The notes under the pieces: generated by a model | Seen by the model: the letters and a program-made list of their open reading frames with translations, nothing else | The model's database searches: none | What the model was told of the DNA's origin: nothing | Position numbers and translations under genes: made by a program | Assembly: GCA_016802295.1 (NCBI GenBank) | Contig: JAESIW010000020.1 | Span: 6,238,147 to 6,285,279, forward strand | Direction: 5' to 3' | DNA: 47,133 nt | Source of the DNA: Brachionus rotundiformis | Taxonomy: Eukaryota > Rotifera > Eurotatoria > Ploima > Brachionidae | Part shown: one piece after another, positions 12,990 through 22,511 of the stretch | Numbering within the stretch: position 1 is the stretch's first letter | How the letters are laid out: each line of letters begins with the position of its first letter

Positions 12990-14463
12990 CTCTATGTGCA
13001 AGGTATCTAACAGAGGTCTAATTCTTGAAAATTTCTTAATTCCCTGTGCTCTTTTAATTAATTAATTTAATTATTTTCACTAATAAAGACCAAATCTAAA
13101 TGATATCGAAAAATTGATTGGGAAAAATGCTTGTAATGAAAACTGACAAAATTGGGACATGCCGATTTTGATTTACAACCAAGTTCGTATAAGGAGTAAA
13201 AACTCCTCTCAACTTTTTTAATTATGAATTTCTTATAATATTATTGTAAACTGATAGCTAGCATAGCGGAACTAAATTTAGTCTCGCTCGGCAGGTCTGA
13301 TGCTGTAACATATATTATTAATGTATCAATTATCTATTAATGTTGATTGTTTTTTCCCCTATTTTTGCGAAAAACGCTATCAAAATAGACACATTTGTAA
13401 CAAATTTACTCTAGTTTTAGAAAAACCATAATTAAGAAAGTTTCTAATAATTAAGACAATTTAATTATCAATGACTGACTGACTTGTCCTGTTTAGCGAT
13501 ATTTTCTCAAAATCATTTTATCTAATTAATAATTTGCTATTAAATAGGCATAAAAATAATCAAGGTTAATAATTAGATGTATTTATATTTTTAATGAATA
13601 TAAATAAAAATTTTATGAATAATTCTTTCTATTTTTTTAAATCATTTAATTAAAAAACATTGGAAAAAAGTCTATTGGAAAAATAAAAAGACTTTACTTA
13701 TGCTAAAAAATGTAAGCTAAACTAACAACTTAATGTCATGTCAAAAAAAAAGCTATTCTTTATATACATTTTTTTCAACTCTAATCTGAATGAAAAATTA
13801 TGCAAAAATTTTATTTTTTAAATTAAACAATAAGACAAAAAAATGTAATCAATGAATATTTTCAGTGATTGGAATTTGAATGTTTTAAATAATAGACATT
13901 TAGAGTGACACAATTTGAGTCTGGCAAAAAATGAGGTCATCAATAAAAGGTAAGTATATATATGCACTTAAGAGTTGTCACTAGAAAAGTTAACATTTGA
14001 TTAAACCATATATTGTAAAGACATGGTGAATGAGGCCAGTAAACGCATGTGATTTAATTTAGACATAAAATAGTTTAGTGCATAACACACAACCTGTACT
14101 TGTCTAAAATCGCATTAAATGAATGTGATATTACTTAAAGTTAGCAAATTTGGTGTAGAATAATTTTTCCAAAAATGTTAATTACTATTTGTCTTGCTAA
14201 CTTGACTAGGCAGCCGCTTGAAACGACCGAGTTTGGCCTTGGCAAGCGGCTTATGTAACTAAAATTAAATCAAGCAAAAATCCTATATAACTAGTTATTT
14301 GACTTACAAACAAACAAACCAACTTGATAACTAGTTTTCGCTTGTTTTTGTTCTCTCTTTTTTTTTTTATATTTTTAGCTTTTCCAAGTAGTTAAAAATA
14401 AGGAACCTTTTATTGCGTGTTTAGAAGTCGTGTTTTTTGTTCGTTTTTTCGATTATCTTGTTC
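12990..14463. other. A+T-rich intergenic region and TEAD 5' flank
   Basis: No supported gene. Near its right end, a T-rich tract ending in TTTTTAG at 14371-14378 looks like a 3' splice site about 90 bases before the TEAD start codon. It suggests either a 5' UTR intron or a trans-splice acceptor. The rest is A+T-rich with no recognised element. Confidence 0.45.
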
Positions 14464-14499
14464 ATGAATAATGAATCAATGGAACGATATGGTCATTAA
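14464..14499 (+). promoter_or_regulatory. Short upstream ORF overlapping the TEAD start codon
   Basis: An ATG at 14464 opens an 11-codon ORF that ends at TAA 14497-14499, in a different frame from the TEAD ATG at 14471, which it overlaps. If the transcript begins upstream, ribosomes must scan past this ATG to make TEAD. Seen directly; a regulatory role is inference. Confidence 0.4.
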
Positions 14500-17400
14500 G
14501 CCGGAGCATATGGTTCAAGTTCAACAGCAGCAAGCACAAGCGCATCAAATGGTATACAAGAGCCAAATGGGCGACCAGACTCAGTCGCGCAACATGGCCA
14601 TGATGATGGGCGCACTGGACAACTCTGTGCTTGATGGCGAAAACGGCGAGCACGATGACTCCATGGACAACTCGGACGACGACTGCAATTCGAGTGTCAA
14701 CGACGCCGAAGGCGTCTGGAGCCCCGACATCGAGCAGTCGTTCCAGGAAGCCCTGGCCATCTATCCACCTTGTGGCAGGCGAAAAATTATACTCAGCGAG
14801 GAGGGAAAAATGTACGGACGTAATGAACTCATTGCCAGATACATCAAGGTCCGCACAGGCAAGACCAGGTCTCGCAAACAAGTATCCTCTCACATTCAAG
14901 TATTGGCAAAGCGCAAAACCAAGGACTTTCATAACCATCTCAAGGTACGTTTGTCTATTTACCATTTTAAATCTTTATCTTTGCCAAATAAAAATATTCT
15001 TCTAAAATTAGTCTATTGTTTTTTTATTGATTTATTGAGATATTGTAATTAGATAAACAGAAATAAGATTTTTTTAAAGATAATTTGAGAAAAATGTTCT
15101 CAGAAAATTTGTAAATTGGTTTTATTATGGAAATTTTTAAGCCAAATAATAGCTTAGATGATTTTTTGTATTAAGCTTACTCTGATTTTATCTTGGTTCT
15201 ATTCTATTTTTATAATTTTCAATATTGTTATTGTTTATTTGAATTATAGTTTAGGAGATACCCAGGCAGGTTGGGACGGAAATTAATCCTTACTTTCAGC
15301 CCAGTGAGCTTTTTTTACAAATAAAAGGAAAAAATAAATAAATTATTAATTTTCAATAATAGTACTAATAATATATATAACAAAATTAATAAATATATGT
15401 GTTATTAAATTAGAATTAGATGTCTATCAATGATCGTTAGTCTTAAAGTACCAATGTAATTAAACAATTTATTAGTCAACTCAAATTTGTAAATTTTTTA
15501 AATTGTCAAGATCTATGGGATTAAATATAAAAAAATTAATTTAAATTTTTGATATTTTTATTAAACAAGTGTTAATTCTTTTATTATAAATTAAAAAAAA
15601 AAGATCAAATTTTCTAATAATGGTTTTAATTTTTTAATTTAAAAATCATTTTTAACTAAATATTTGGCCATTTTTTAAAAATATTATGAATTCCATGTCT
15701 ATCAATGACTGTTAGTCTTTAAATACCAATGTAATTATATAATTTACTAGCCAAGTCAGTTTAATTTTTCAAAACTAATAAGGATAAATATAAAAATTAT
15801 TTTAACTTATTAATAAAAATATTGTTAACACTGGAAAGCACGGCTGATTACAACAATTTCAAATTAAAATATCAAAAGAAATCGGAAAAATTTATTTAAA
15901 ATATGATTAAAAAATTTAAGTATTACAAGTTGATTTCAAGTTTCTTTGGGTAATTTAAAAAGGGTTTTAAAAACCCTTCGGGCTTTCTAGTGTTAATTCT
16001 TCGATTGAAAATTTTAATTTCATTAATTATCATTAGACAATTGTTTTTATTCTAATTAAAAAAAATTTAACAACTAAGTAAAATCATTTTAATAAGACCT
16101 TGAAGATTATTTTATACATATATGTAACAATTAAAAGTATTTTATTAGTACTTATCATTTTCCAACTTAAATTTATTAAATCCTTAACTACAAATATGTT
16201 ATTTGTTAGTGTGAATAATTTGCGAAAAATAAAATATTTGGATAAAATGTTGTTCTTTGTTTGTGTTGATTCATTAATGATTATTTTCTATCATATTATC
16301 TTATCTAAATATTCAATTTAATTAACTTAGTAATAAAATATATTAAATTTATTTTATATTTTTAAACATAAAGATATTGATATGAATTAAAAAAATATTT
16401 TAATAAAAGAAAAATACTCAATTAATTTAGTTGACCCACGAATAAAAAAAATGTACTAAATTGAGTTGATTGAATTAAAGGTGCAAGTTTCGTTCCATTT
16501 CTTGATTGATAAAAATAAATTAAAATAAAAAAGCCTTGTTAAAAATTATTATCTTCTAAAGGACACCAAGGATACCAAGGTGAACGGATCGTTTCAAAAC
16601 CCGTTCACAAATTTAACCTCAGCACAGATTATTTCTCCACAGCCAATTTTGTCAGCGCAGTCCCAGCAGCAAAATCTGGTTGTTCCAAGTCCAAACGCGC
16701 TTTTGTCCAATGGAAACAAAATGAGTCAAACAAACCAAAATACTCAGCCAAGCCAGCCTCAGACGAACAACGGCAGCACGCAACCACCAGTCAATCGTAA
16801 CTCTTCTCAACATGGCCTTGGCGCGCAGATTCAGCCTCGGGTTCAGCCGGCTCATCATCCACATTTACTACAAAACTGTACAAATCTCATTCAATCAAAT
16901 CCACTAAATGGCCAAAATGCGCAATCGAACTCAATTTGGGGCCATCCTGGCATCCAACAACAAATGGCACACGGCGAAAAGGGTCTTGTGCCTCATGATG
17001 AAATTTTACATGCCAACAACGAAAACATTCGACACCATCCACATCACCATTTTCATCCCAATGACATTCATCATCTGCCACAATCTCACAATCTACACCA
17101 GCAGCTTTCGCCCGACTCGTCACCCAATTCAAATCAACTTTGGTCCATGTACACCAATAACAACAACACCACAACCAATAACTCCAATTTGAACGCGTTT
17201 TCCAAATGCGTCATAGGTCTTAACCAACTTAAATTGATCGAGTTCAGTGGTTTTGTGGAGAAAAGACGCGATCCAGAGATTGTAAGCTCATTATATCTTT
17301 AATTAGTATCTTTAATTGACCAATTTTTCTTTTGATAAAAAAAAGTATCACAAACATCTCTTTCTACACTTGAACACGCTTGATTACTTTACATCTGACG

Positions 17401-18083
17401 GAATGGACGAATTCGAGGTATAAATAGATACCAATATAAGAAATTAAATTTTATATAAAATAATTTTATTAAGAGTATAAGTCATAAAGAATTTGCAGAC
17501 AAATTTCCAGAAAGTGATCTATTGTGCTCGATTCAGAATCAAGAGAAAACCTCTATTTGTTCGTCCTACTTGGTCAAGTACTGGGTGGATTTGAACTACA
17601 TACTTGAAGAGGGTATCAATGCACTATACGCTGTAACAAATATGTAAGAATAATAAGAGAAATTTTTTTGTTTAATAATTTATGAATAAATAAGAAAAAA
17701 AATGTCTATCTAAAATATAAATTTATTTTTTTTTAAGTTTTGAAAGTCAAGAGCCCATGACCATAAGTTGCTCGACCAAAGTGTGCTCGTTTGGCAGCCA
17801 AGTGGTGGAAAAGGTGGAGAACGAGCATGCCCAGTACGACTCGGGTCGGTATGTATACCGATTTGAGAACTCGCCCATGTGCGAGTACATGATCACCTTC
17901 ATAAACAAACTAAAACAATTGCCGGAGAAAAATTTAAAAAATAATGTATTGGAGAATTTCAGTGTTTTACAAATAATCAAAAACAACGACACCAAAGAAG
18001 TTCTATTGACGCTGGCCTACGTTTTTGAAGTGTCGACCAGCGAGCATGGAGCCCAGCATGTTATTTATCGCCTAACTAAATAA
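14471..18083 (+). CDS. TEAD: TEAD / Scalloped transcription factor (five coding exons)
   Basis: This is the Hippo-pathway TEA-domain DNA-binding factor, which recruits the YAP/TAZ/Yorkie coactivator in the nucleus. My phase-consistent model is join(14471..14944, 16562..17281, 17346..17417, 17474..17643, 17738..18083), 593 residues. The TEA domain is residues about 80-150 (GVWSPDIEQSFQEAL, RRKIILS, MYGRNELIARYIK, GKTRSRKQVSSHIQVLAKR). The C-terminal YAP-binding domain starts near residue 375 (LKLIEFSGFVEKRRDP), passes through DKFPE, YLVKYWVDLN, MTISCSTKVCSFG and SPMCEYMITFINKLK, and ends EHGAQHVIYRLTK. Between them is a long Gln/Asn/His-rich linker of about 220 residues, making the protein longer than the roughly 430-residue vertebrate TEADs. 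An acidic Asp/Ser stretch precedes the TEA domain. Two acceptors read TAAG rather than CAG. AATAAA lies at 18123-18128. A further small exon in the 1.6-kb first intron cannot be excluded. Confidence 0.96.
14945..16561 (+). other. TEAD intron 1 with internal repeated blocks
   Basis: A 1.6-kb intron bounded by GTACGT and TTCTAAAG. It carries two related blocks of about 62 bases, at 15420-15481 and about 15695-15756, both beginning ATGTCTATCAATGA. A short block starting GTGTTAATTCTT occurs near 15570 and again near 15990. A near-perfect palindrome (AAGGGTTTT/AAAACCCTT) sits near 15960-15978. A 73-codon ORF at 16100-16321 is all A+T-rich and not a likely gene. Confidence 0.6.
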
Positions 18084-18799
18084 CAAAATTCCATGTCTGC
18101 TCCTAAATCTATGCATTTTTTAAATAAAATTCTTTTATGTATATACAAATAAGTCTTTTTTCTACGCATTGGAGACATTGGCAAAACCTACACACTGGCA
18201 TATCGCATTTTCTTGTTTTGTGACATTTTTTCCGTTTTTAATTCAGTCTATTGACTCGATGAACAACTCAAAGGCTCTTTTGAATTTTGACAGCAAAGGC
18301 TATTTGTTTTATTTATGCTTATTTTTCAAAATGGTTAAATACTTAAATTTTGTAAAATTTATAAATGTGTAAAGGTGCTTTGAATGGTACGGACTTTCGC
18401 TAAGGTTAGGGTTTTGCATACTTTATTTGTTCACTCATTTTTCTTTTTTTGTTTTTGCTCATTTTAAAAAAAATATATATTTTATCTTTGAACAAATTAT
18501 CTAATCATTTATCTTTATATAACTGTTTATGGTGTTTTTTTTTGTTCATTTATTTTTTGGCTTTTTGAGCTTGTTTATTAAGATTAAATACTCATACAAT
18601 TTATTTAACTTAAAAGAAAATAAAAATTAAAAATAATTCGGAAATTTATTTTTTTTATATGCTAATTTTAAAGGATTCGATCGAGCTATCAATTTTATAT
18701 TTTATTTTATTTAGCTCAAGAAAAAGGCTTCAATATGTAATCCAGAATCATTAGAAACATTAAAGATTAAAGATGGAGCTTACTGGCACAATCTAGATA
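18084..18799 (+). other. TEAD 3' flank, A+T-rich
   Basis: The TEAD polyadenylation signal AATAAA lies at 18123-18128, forty bases past the stop. A 67-codon ORF at 18169-18372 starts at a non-ATG codon, shows no domain and is probably untranslated or intergenic. No other feature recognised. Confidence 0.45.
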
Positions 18800-19230
18800 T
18801 TATAAATATAAATTTCGTCAAATACGATATTTTTATAAAATTTTTTAAACAAAATCTCTTTTAATATCGCTAAGATTAAAGTAGCAGCGAAATGATGCTC
18901 TTTTCAATTCCTATGTTACTGATGAATAAGAGAAGTGGGAAACAGAAGTTTAGGAATTTTTACAATTTTTTATTTGAAATGACCTTTGGAGTTATAACAA
19001 GCCAAAAATCTTTTTGGTATAATCTTTAATCTCTTGAGTGATAAAAAGAGGTTACTTTAATATTTACCATTTTGAAATCCATGTATGACCATAAGTTCTC
19101 AATATGGTTGAGATCTAGTGAACGGGTTTATGTTCCCTAATAAAAGTGTTGATAAACGTTTCTAAACTTTGTGCTAGAAGCAGTATTAGTTGTAGGTAAT
19201 GCTGTTTGGGAACTGAACCCAAACAATGGC
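18800..19230 (-). pseudogene. Tc1/mariner-type transposase remnant
   Basis: On the minus strand, around 19105-19060, the reading SLDLNHIENLWSYMD matches the hallmark SPDLNPIENLW region of Tc1/mariner DDE transposases. Upstream, around 19220-19130, a stretch reading NTASSTKF and RNVYQHFY sits where these transposases place the sequence before the third catalytic region. The frame is broken by several stops and no complete ORF remains. Terminal inverted repeats were not identified, so the limits are approximate. It abuts the 3' end of the reverse transcriptase remnant to the right. The motif is direct; the family call rests on that single strong motif. Confidence 0.55.
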
Positions 19231-19329
19231 ACCAGTAAATGACCTGCTTTTACAGCCTCCGTCGATTAGTTCATAGCTTGAATGTCGAAATTATTTTTAG
19301 CTAGCTGTCTTTCAATTGATAATTGTCCT

Positions 19330-19890
19330 TTCCCGGTACCACCTGCAGGACTATCCAAATTATTTTAGGTTGGATTTGGGTGCCATATATGAGCTGGAGT
19401 CTATTTTGTCCATGTTGAATTTTATGAGGCTGAATAAGGTCTCCTGTCTGCGTCTTTCTTCTAGTGTTGTCCAACCTAAGGCCACTCGCCTTTAAATTTA
19501 AGACTTTGACTTAAGCTCTGGAACTAATTTAGAAAATTTTCTATATGTATGTATGTCGCTGTCGTTGCTTTTGCAGCTGCTCGTTTAGATTGTTCACTTG
19601 ATTTTAGGTCATTGTAATAATAATACCAAGATCACGTTCTTTATTAGTCTTGGAAAGAGTTTGTCGGTTCAAAGTATAGTTATTACATACATTATTCATA
19701 CCGACGTGCATTACAACACATTTTTTCTGATTGAAGCTCATTTTCCAGTCGACTGTCCATTTCATCAAATTGTCTTCTTCTTGATTCACTGAGCTTTGTG
19801 TCATCAACATATAACTTGCATATACTATTACATATCTCTGGTAAGTCATTTATGAATATAAAAAACAAAAGTGGACCCAAAACCAATCCC
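19330..19890 (-). pseudogene. CR1/jockey-type reverse transcriptase, 3' half
   Basis: Read on the minus strand from about 19890, this begins at LVLGPLLFFIFINDLP, continues through the catalytic YVDD box (CKLYVDDTKL), WKMSFNQKKCVVMHVG and KERDLGIII, all standard for the RT of CR1/jockey-group non-LTR retrotransposons. Near 19450 the reading RRQEDLIQPHKI resembles the RRLRGDLI tail motif after the RT. The frame is shifted at least once (the two overlapping readings at 19849-19604 and 19886-19692) and has stops. It is the continuation of the piece at 21351-21870; the two halves join at the conserved PQG-S-VLGP turn and are separated by inserted virus-like DNA. Confidence 0.8.
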
Positions 19891-21350
19891 TTTTTAAAAT
19901 ATTTAATAAGATTTCACAATCATTTAGTTCCGTTAATTTTTAAAGATCAAGTGATAGCTGCTACATTTAAATTTAGTTATGATCAAGTTACAGAAAGATC
20001 AATAGATGTTTTAAAAGAATATTTGGATGATAGAGAAATTGGCGTATTTATTCCTAGTCATCAATTAACAAGATATGATTCACATAATGGAACAGATTAT
20101 GGCAAATTTGATCAAGGATCTTATTCAGAAATTGGTTCAATTATACATACATACAATTCTGCATATTATAATCAATTTGAAAGAAATTATACAACAGGTC
20201 AACATTTTACTATAAATAAAAGTCTTGATACTGGAACAACTACTACTACTCAAAGACCACCGCCTGATCAACAAGTTCCTAATCCTAAAGATAATAGGCC
20301 TAAACGACCGAATACTAAAACACTAACTCAAACTGATCAATAAGTTCCTGGTATTAAAAAACAAAAAAATTAAACTAAAGATCCACCTAAAACTAAAACT
20401 GCAATGGAAGTGGAAGAAAAAAGTGGCTTAAAATGAGAATTTGGTTTACATGGACCATTAGTTGGACATACACATGTTAATTATCCATGGGAAAAACATG
20501 GATTTGAACGTAGTGAAAGCTCACCAAGAAAAATAAATAGTTACTTATTGGGCTATGTCAAGATTTACTACGATTAAGATTTTGCAAATGATATAGTACC
20601 AAATGTTTTTGATTTAACAGGTACTGGTTCTAATGCAACAATGAAATTTCCTTATAATCAACCTAGGTTTCATTATCAGATTTAGTTTATGGAGTTCCTA
20701 TTAATTTTTCAGTAGGAGATTATATAGACGATAAAACTTTTTTATCGGTAAGCGCAGGAAGATTAAGATATTTAAATAGAATTAGTTTGGAATCTATTAA
20801 TGTTGACTTAACTATTCACACAAAAGCTGGTGGTATAAATACAAATGAATGGTATCTAAATTCTTTGCCAGGATTTGACCAAGCTACAACAATAATTTTG
20901 GATCAGCATATACTTAAGATTGTTTTGAAATTTATTTTTTTTGGACTTATGTATTTTTTTTTTCAAATTATAATTAATAAAAAATTTAAATCAAGTTAAC
21001 TTCTTTATTTAGTTAAATAAAATAATAACTAAAACAAATTAATTAAAAACTAAGCCTTCATATTCGAGACCTTGTTGGTTTTCCGGTAATTGACCGGTCT
21101 CATAGCCAACTAGTTCTTGAAGTTGGCTAACCATGTTAAAATTTTGATTTCGTAGGTCCTCATCTGAATTGCAGTGTTGTATATCATCCATAATCTGTTT
21201 TATTTCTATGTCTTGCTTTTCTTTTTAACATGTATATGGGCACGTACGCTTTCCTTGGGCTTATCGTAACGGATAACCCTAATTTCGTCGAACAGTTCGT
21301 GTACATTGTTTTCGTCGACTGGGCCATAATTTAATATACAGTGACGGAGT
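19891..21350. mobile_element. Inserted virus-like segment splitting the reverse transcriptase
   Basis: About 1.45 kb lies exactly between two halves of one minus-strand RT, so it was probably inserted into that retrotransposon. It has its own coding organisation: a decayed plus-strand coding region (about 19897-20999) faces a decayed minus-strand one (21039-21355), the two stops lying 39 bp apart with AATAAA-type signals on the plus side. Such tail-to-tail ambisense layout is known in ambisense densoviruses and in several circular single-stranded DNA viruses. Both coding regions are broken. I could not identify a named virus family from the residues. Target-site duplications were not evident. 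Confidence 0.5.
19897..20999 (+). pseudogene. Virus-like structural-protein-type coding remnant
   Basis: One plus-strand frame stays protein-like from about 19897 to 20660 but has in-frame stops at 20341-20343, near 20371, near 20434 and near 20575. It then shifts frame and continues to a stop at 20997-20999. Visible features are a beta-rich N-terminal part, a Pro/Lys/Asn/Gln-rich linker (about 20220-20340), GPLVGHTHVNYPW, and a C-terminal part reading ISLESINVDLTIHTKAGG. That pattern, a disordered linker between beta-rich parts on an ambisense segment, fits a capsid-type protein, but this is inference from layout; I recognise no family-defining motif. The many breaks mean it is not functional. 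Confidence 0.4.
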
Positions 21351-21355
21351 TCACC
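21039..21355 (-). pseudogene. Minus-strand coding remnant of the virus-like segment
   Basis: Read from about 21355 leftwards, a frame containing ILNYGPVDENNVHELFDEI and YDKPKESVRAHIHV runs to about 21220. It then shifts, and a second frame containing IMDDIQHCNSDEDL and QLQELVGYETGQLPE continues to TAA at 21041-21039. The residues look like real protein (acidic, Gln/Asn-rich C terminus) rather than A+T noise. The protein family is not recognised. It faces the plus-strand remnant tail to tail. At its right end it meets the interrupted reverse transcriptase. Confidence 0.4.
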
Positions 21356-21870
21356 AGAATGCCGCCGATTTGGATCCATTCGGATACCTCATTTCGAAAG
21401 ACGACACGTTGCTTCCTGTGACTGAGAAATGCTCGAATCCAGCTGACAATCCGGTTGGTACTCCGTAAACTGTTAGTTTTACCATTAAGAGCTCGTGCGA
21501 AACTTTATCAAAAGATTTAGCAAAGTCAAGAAAAATAACGTCTATATTCTCTTTACGACTCAATACAATCTGTGGGGATTCTTTTGTTTCCAGAAGTTTT
21601 GTTACACATCCTTTATGTGGCATAAAGCCATGCTGACAGTATGACAGTAGCTTGTGCTTTACAATTTGTTATAGAATATGGTCTTTAATACTTTGCATGA
21701 ACTTATGTGAGAGAAACTGGCTCGTAGTTACTCACTGCGGTTCTGCTACCTTTCTTAAAGATTGTGTAACATTGGATTCCTTCCACTCCGAAAGTAATCT
21801 AGACTCATGAATACAAAAGTTAATGGAACAGGTAAAAGCTGTATAAAATTGAATGAGAAAAATTTATTTT
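21351..21870 (-). pseudogene. CR1/jockey-type reverse transcriptase, 5' half
   Basis: Minus-strand reading from about 21870: a frame with GSRTAVSNYEPVSLT (compare the conserved NYRPISLT), then QHGFMPHKGCVTKLLET, then VIFLDFAKSFDKVSHELL, and after a frameshift near 21460 a frame with WIRAFLSHRKQRVVF and WIQIGGI. These are RT motifs 1 to about 3 in the normal order for CR1/jockey-type non-LTR elements. The sequence stops matching just before the PQG-SVLGP motif, which reappears at 19890 after the inserted segment. No endonuclease domain is recognisable upstream, so the element was also 5'-truncated or decayed. Confidence 0.8.
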
Positions 21871-22223
21871 AAAAAATTTCTGATTACTGGAGTCACTTTT
21901 TGATTTTTCCTTTGTCTTCTAAAATTCATTTAATACGAATTGTTTATACGCTTATCGAAATAAAAAGAATGGCACCCAAAAGAAAGTTTAATGTTCAATG
22001 CATCGAAATTATGGTTTTCAGAGAACAATCCAATATTCAAAAGCAGCCTAAGCGATCCTAAGATACTATGGAACCATTCGTCAGGTACCTTCATGTGAAA
22101 TGGATGATTATGAAAAATTTGATGAGATTGGTTCACTTAATATTTTCATCCTAATTAATTGATAAAATTTTTTATATGGAAGTGATGCAGCAAGTCAAAT
22201 TTAATATCAGTTTAGGACGATAA

Positions 22224-22511
22224 GTGTATTCGCTTCTTGTAGAGTTAAGGTCCAAAGAAATTTTCAATTCAGGTTCGGCTGCAATCTTTCGCGAGCTAGA
22301 ATTATCAAGAACGCTTGATGAAACTGTCTCACTGAAAATTGAGATAGAAAAAGAAGTGACAACTAAAAATGTAAATGAAACACCAAAAGAGATTACTGCT
22401 GCCCAAATAGAAAGTTATGTGAAGTCCTCAATTCATGTGACACCAATTGACGACAACCCTCGGCCGATTCCGTTATCAAAATTGTTCGATGGATTATCGG
22501 TCAAAGAATAA
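22224..22511 (+). pseudogene. Unidentified protein-like ORF fragment between mobile elements
   Basis: A 95-codon plus-strand frame begins at a GTG and ends at TAA 22509-22511. The residues are balanced (Glu, Lys, Thr, Val, Pro) and unlike the Phe/Leu/Lys/Asn noise of A+T-rich DNA, with phrases such as LKIEIEKEVTTKNV and SIHVTPIDDNPRPIPLS, so it was probably coding once. I do not recognise a family. It lies about 830 bases upstream of, and on the same strand as, the Rep-like remnant, and might belong to the same insertion. No ATG start is available and the 5' end seems missing. Confidence 0.3.

Noticed and set aside
14462..14965. 167-codon minus-strand ORF opposite TEAD exon 1
   Set aside because: It is the antisense shadow of the conserved TEA-domain exon, which has GC-rich codons that suppress stops on the other strand.
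16100..16321. 73-codon ORF in TEAD intron 1
   Set aside because: Ile/Leu/Phe-rich A/T-derived sequence inside an intron, with no TEAD similarity and no suitable splice sites.
18169..18372. 67-codon ORF after TEAD
   Set aside because: It follows the TEAD polyadenylation signal, starts at a non-ATG codon and shows no domain.
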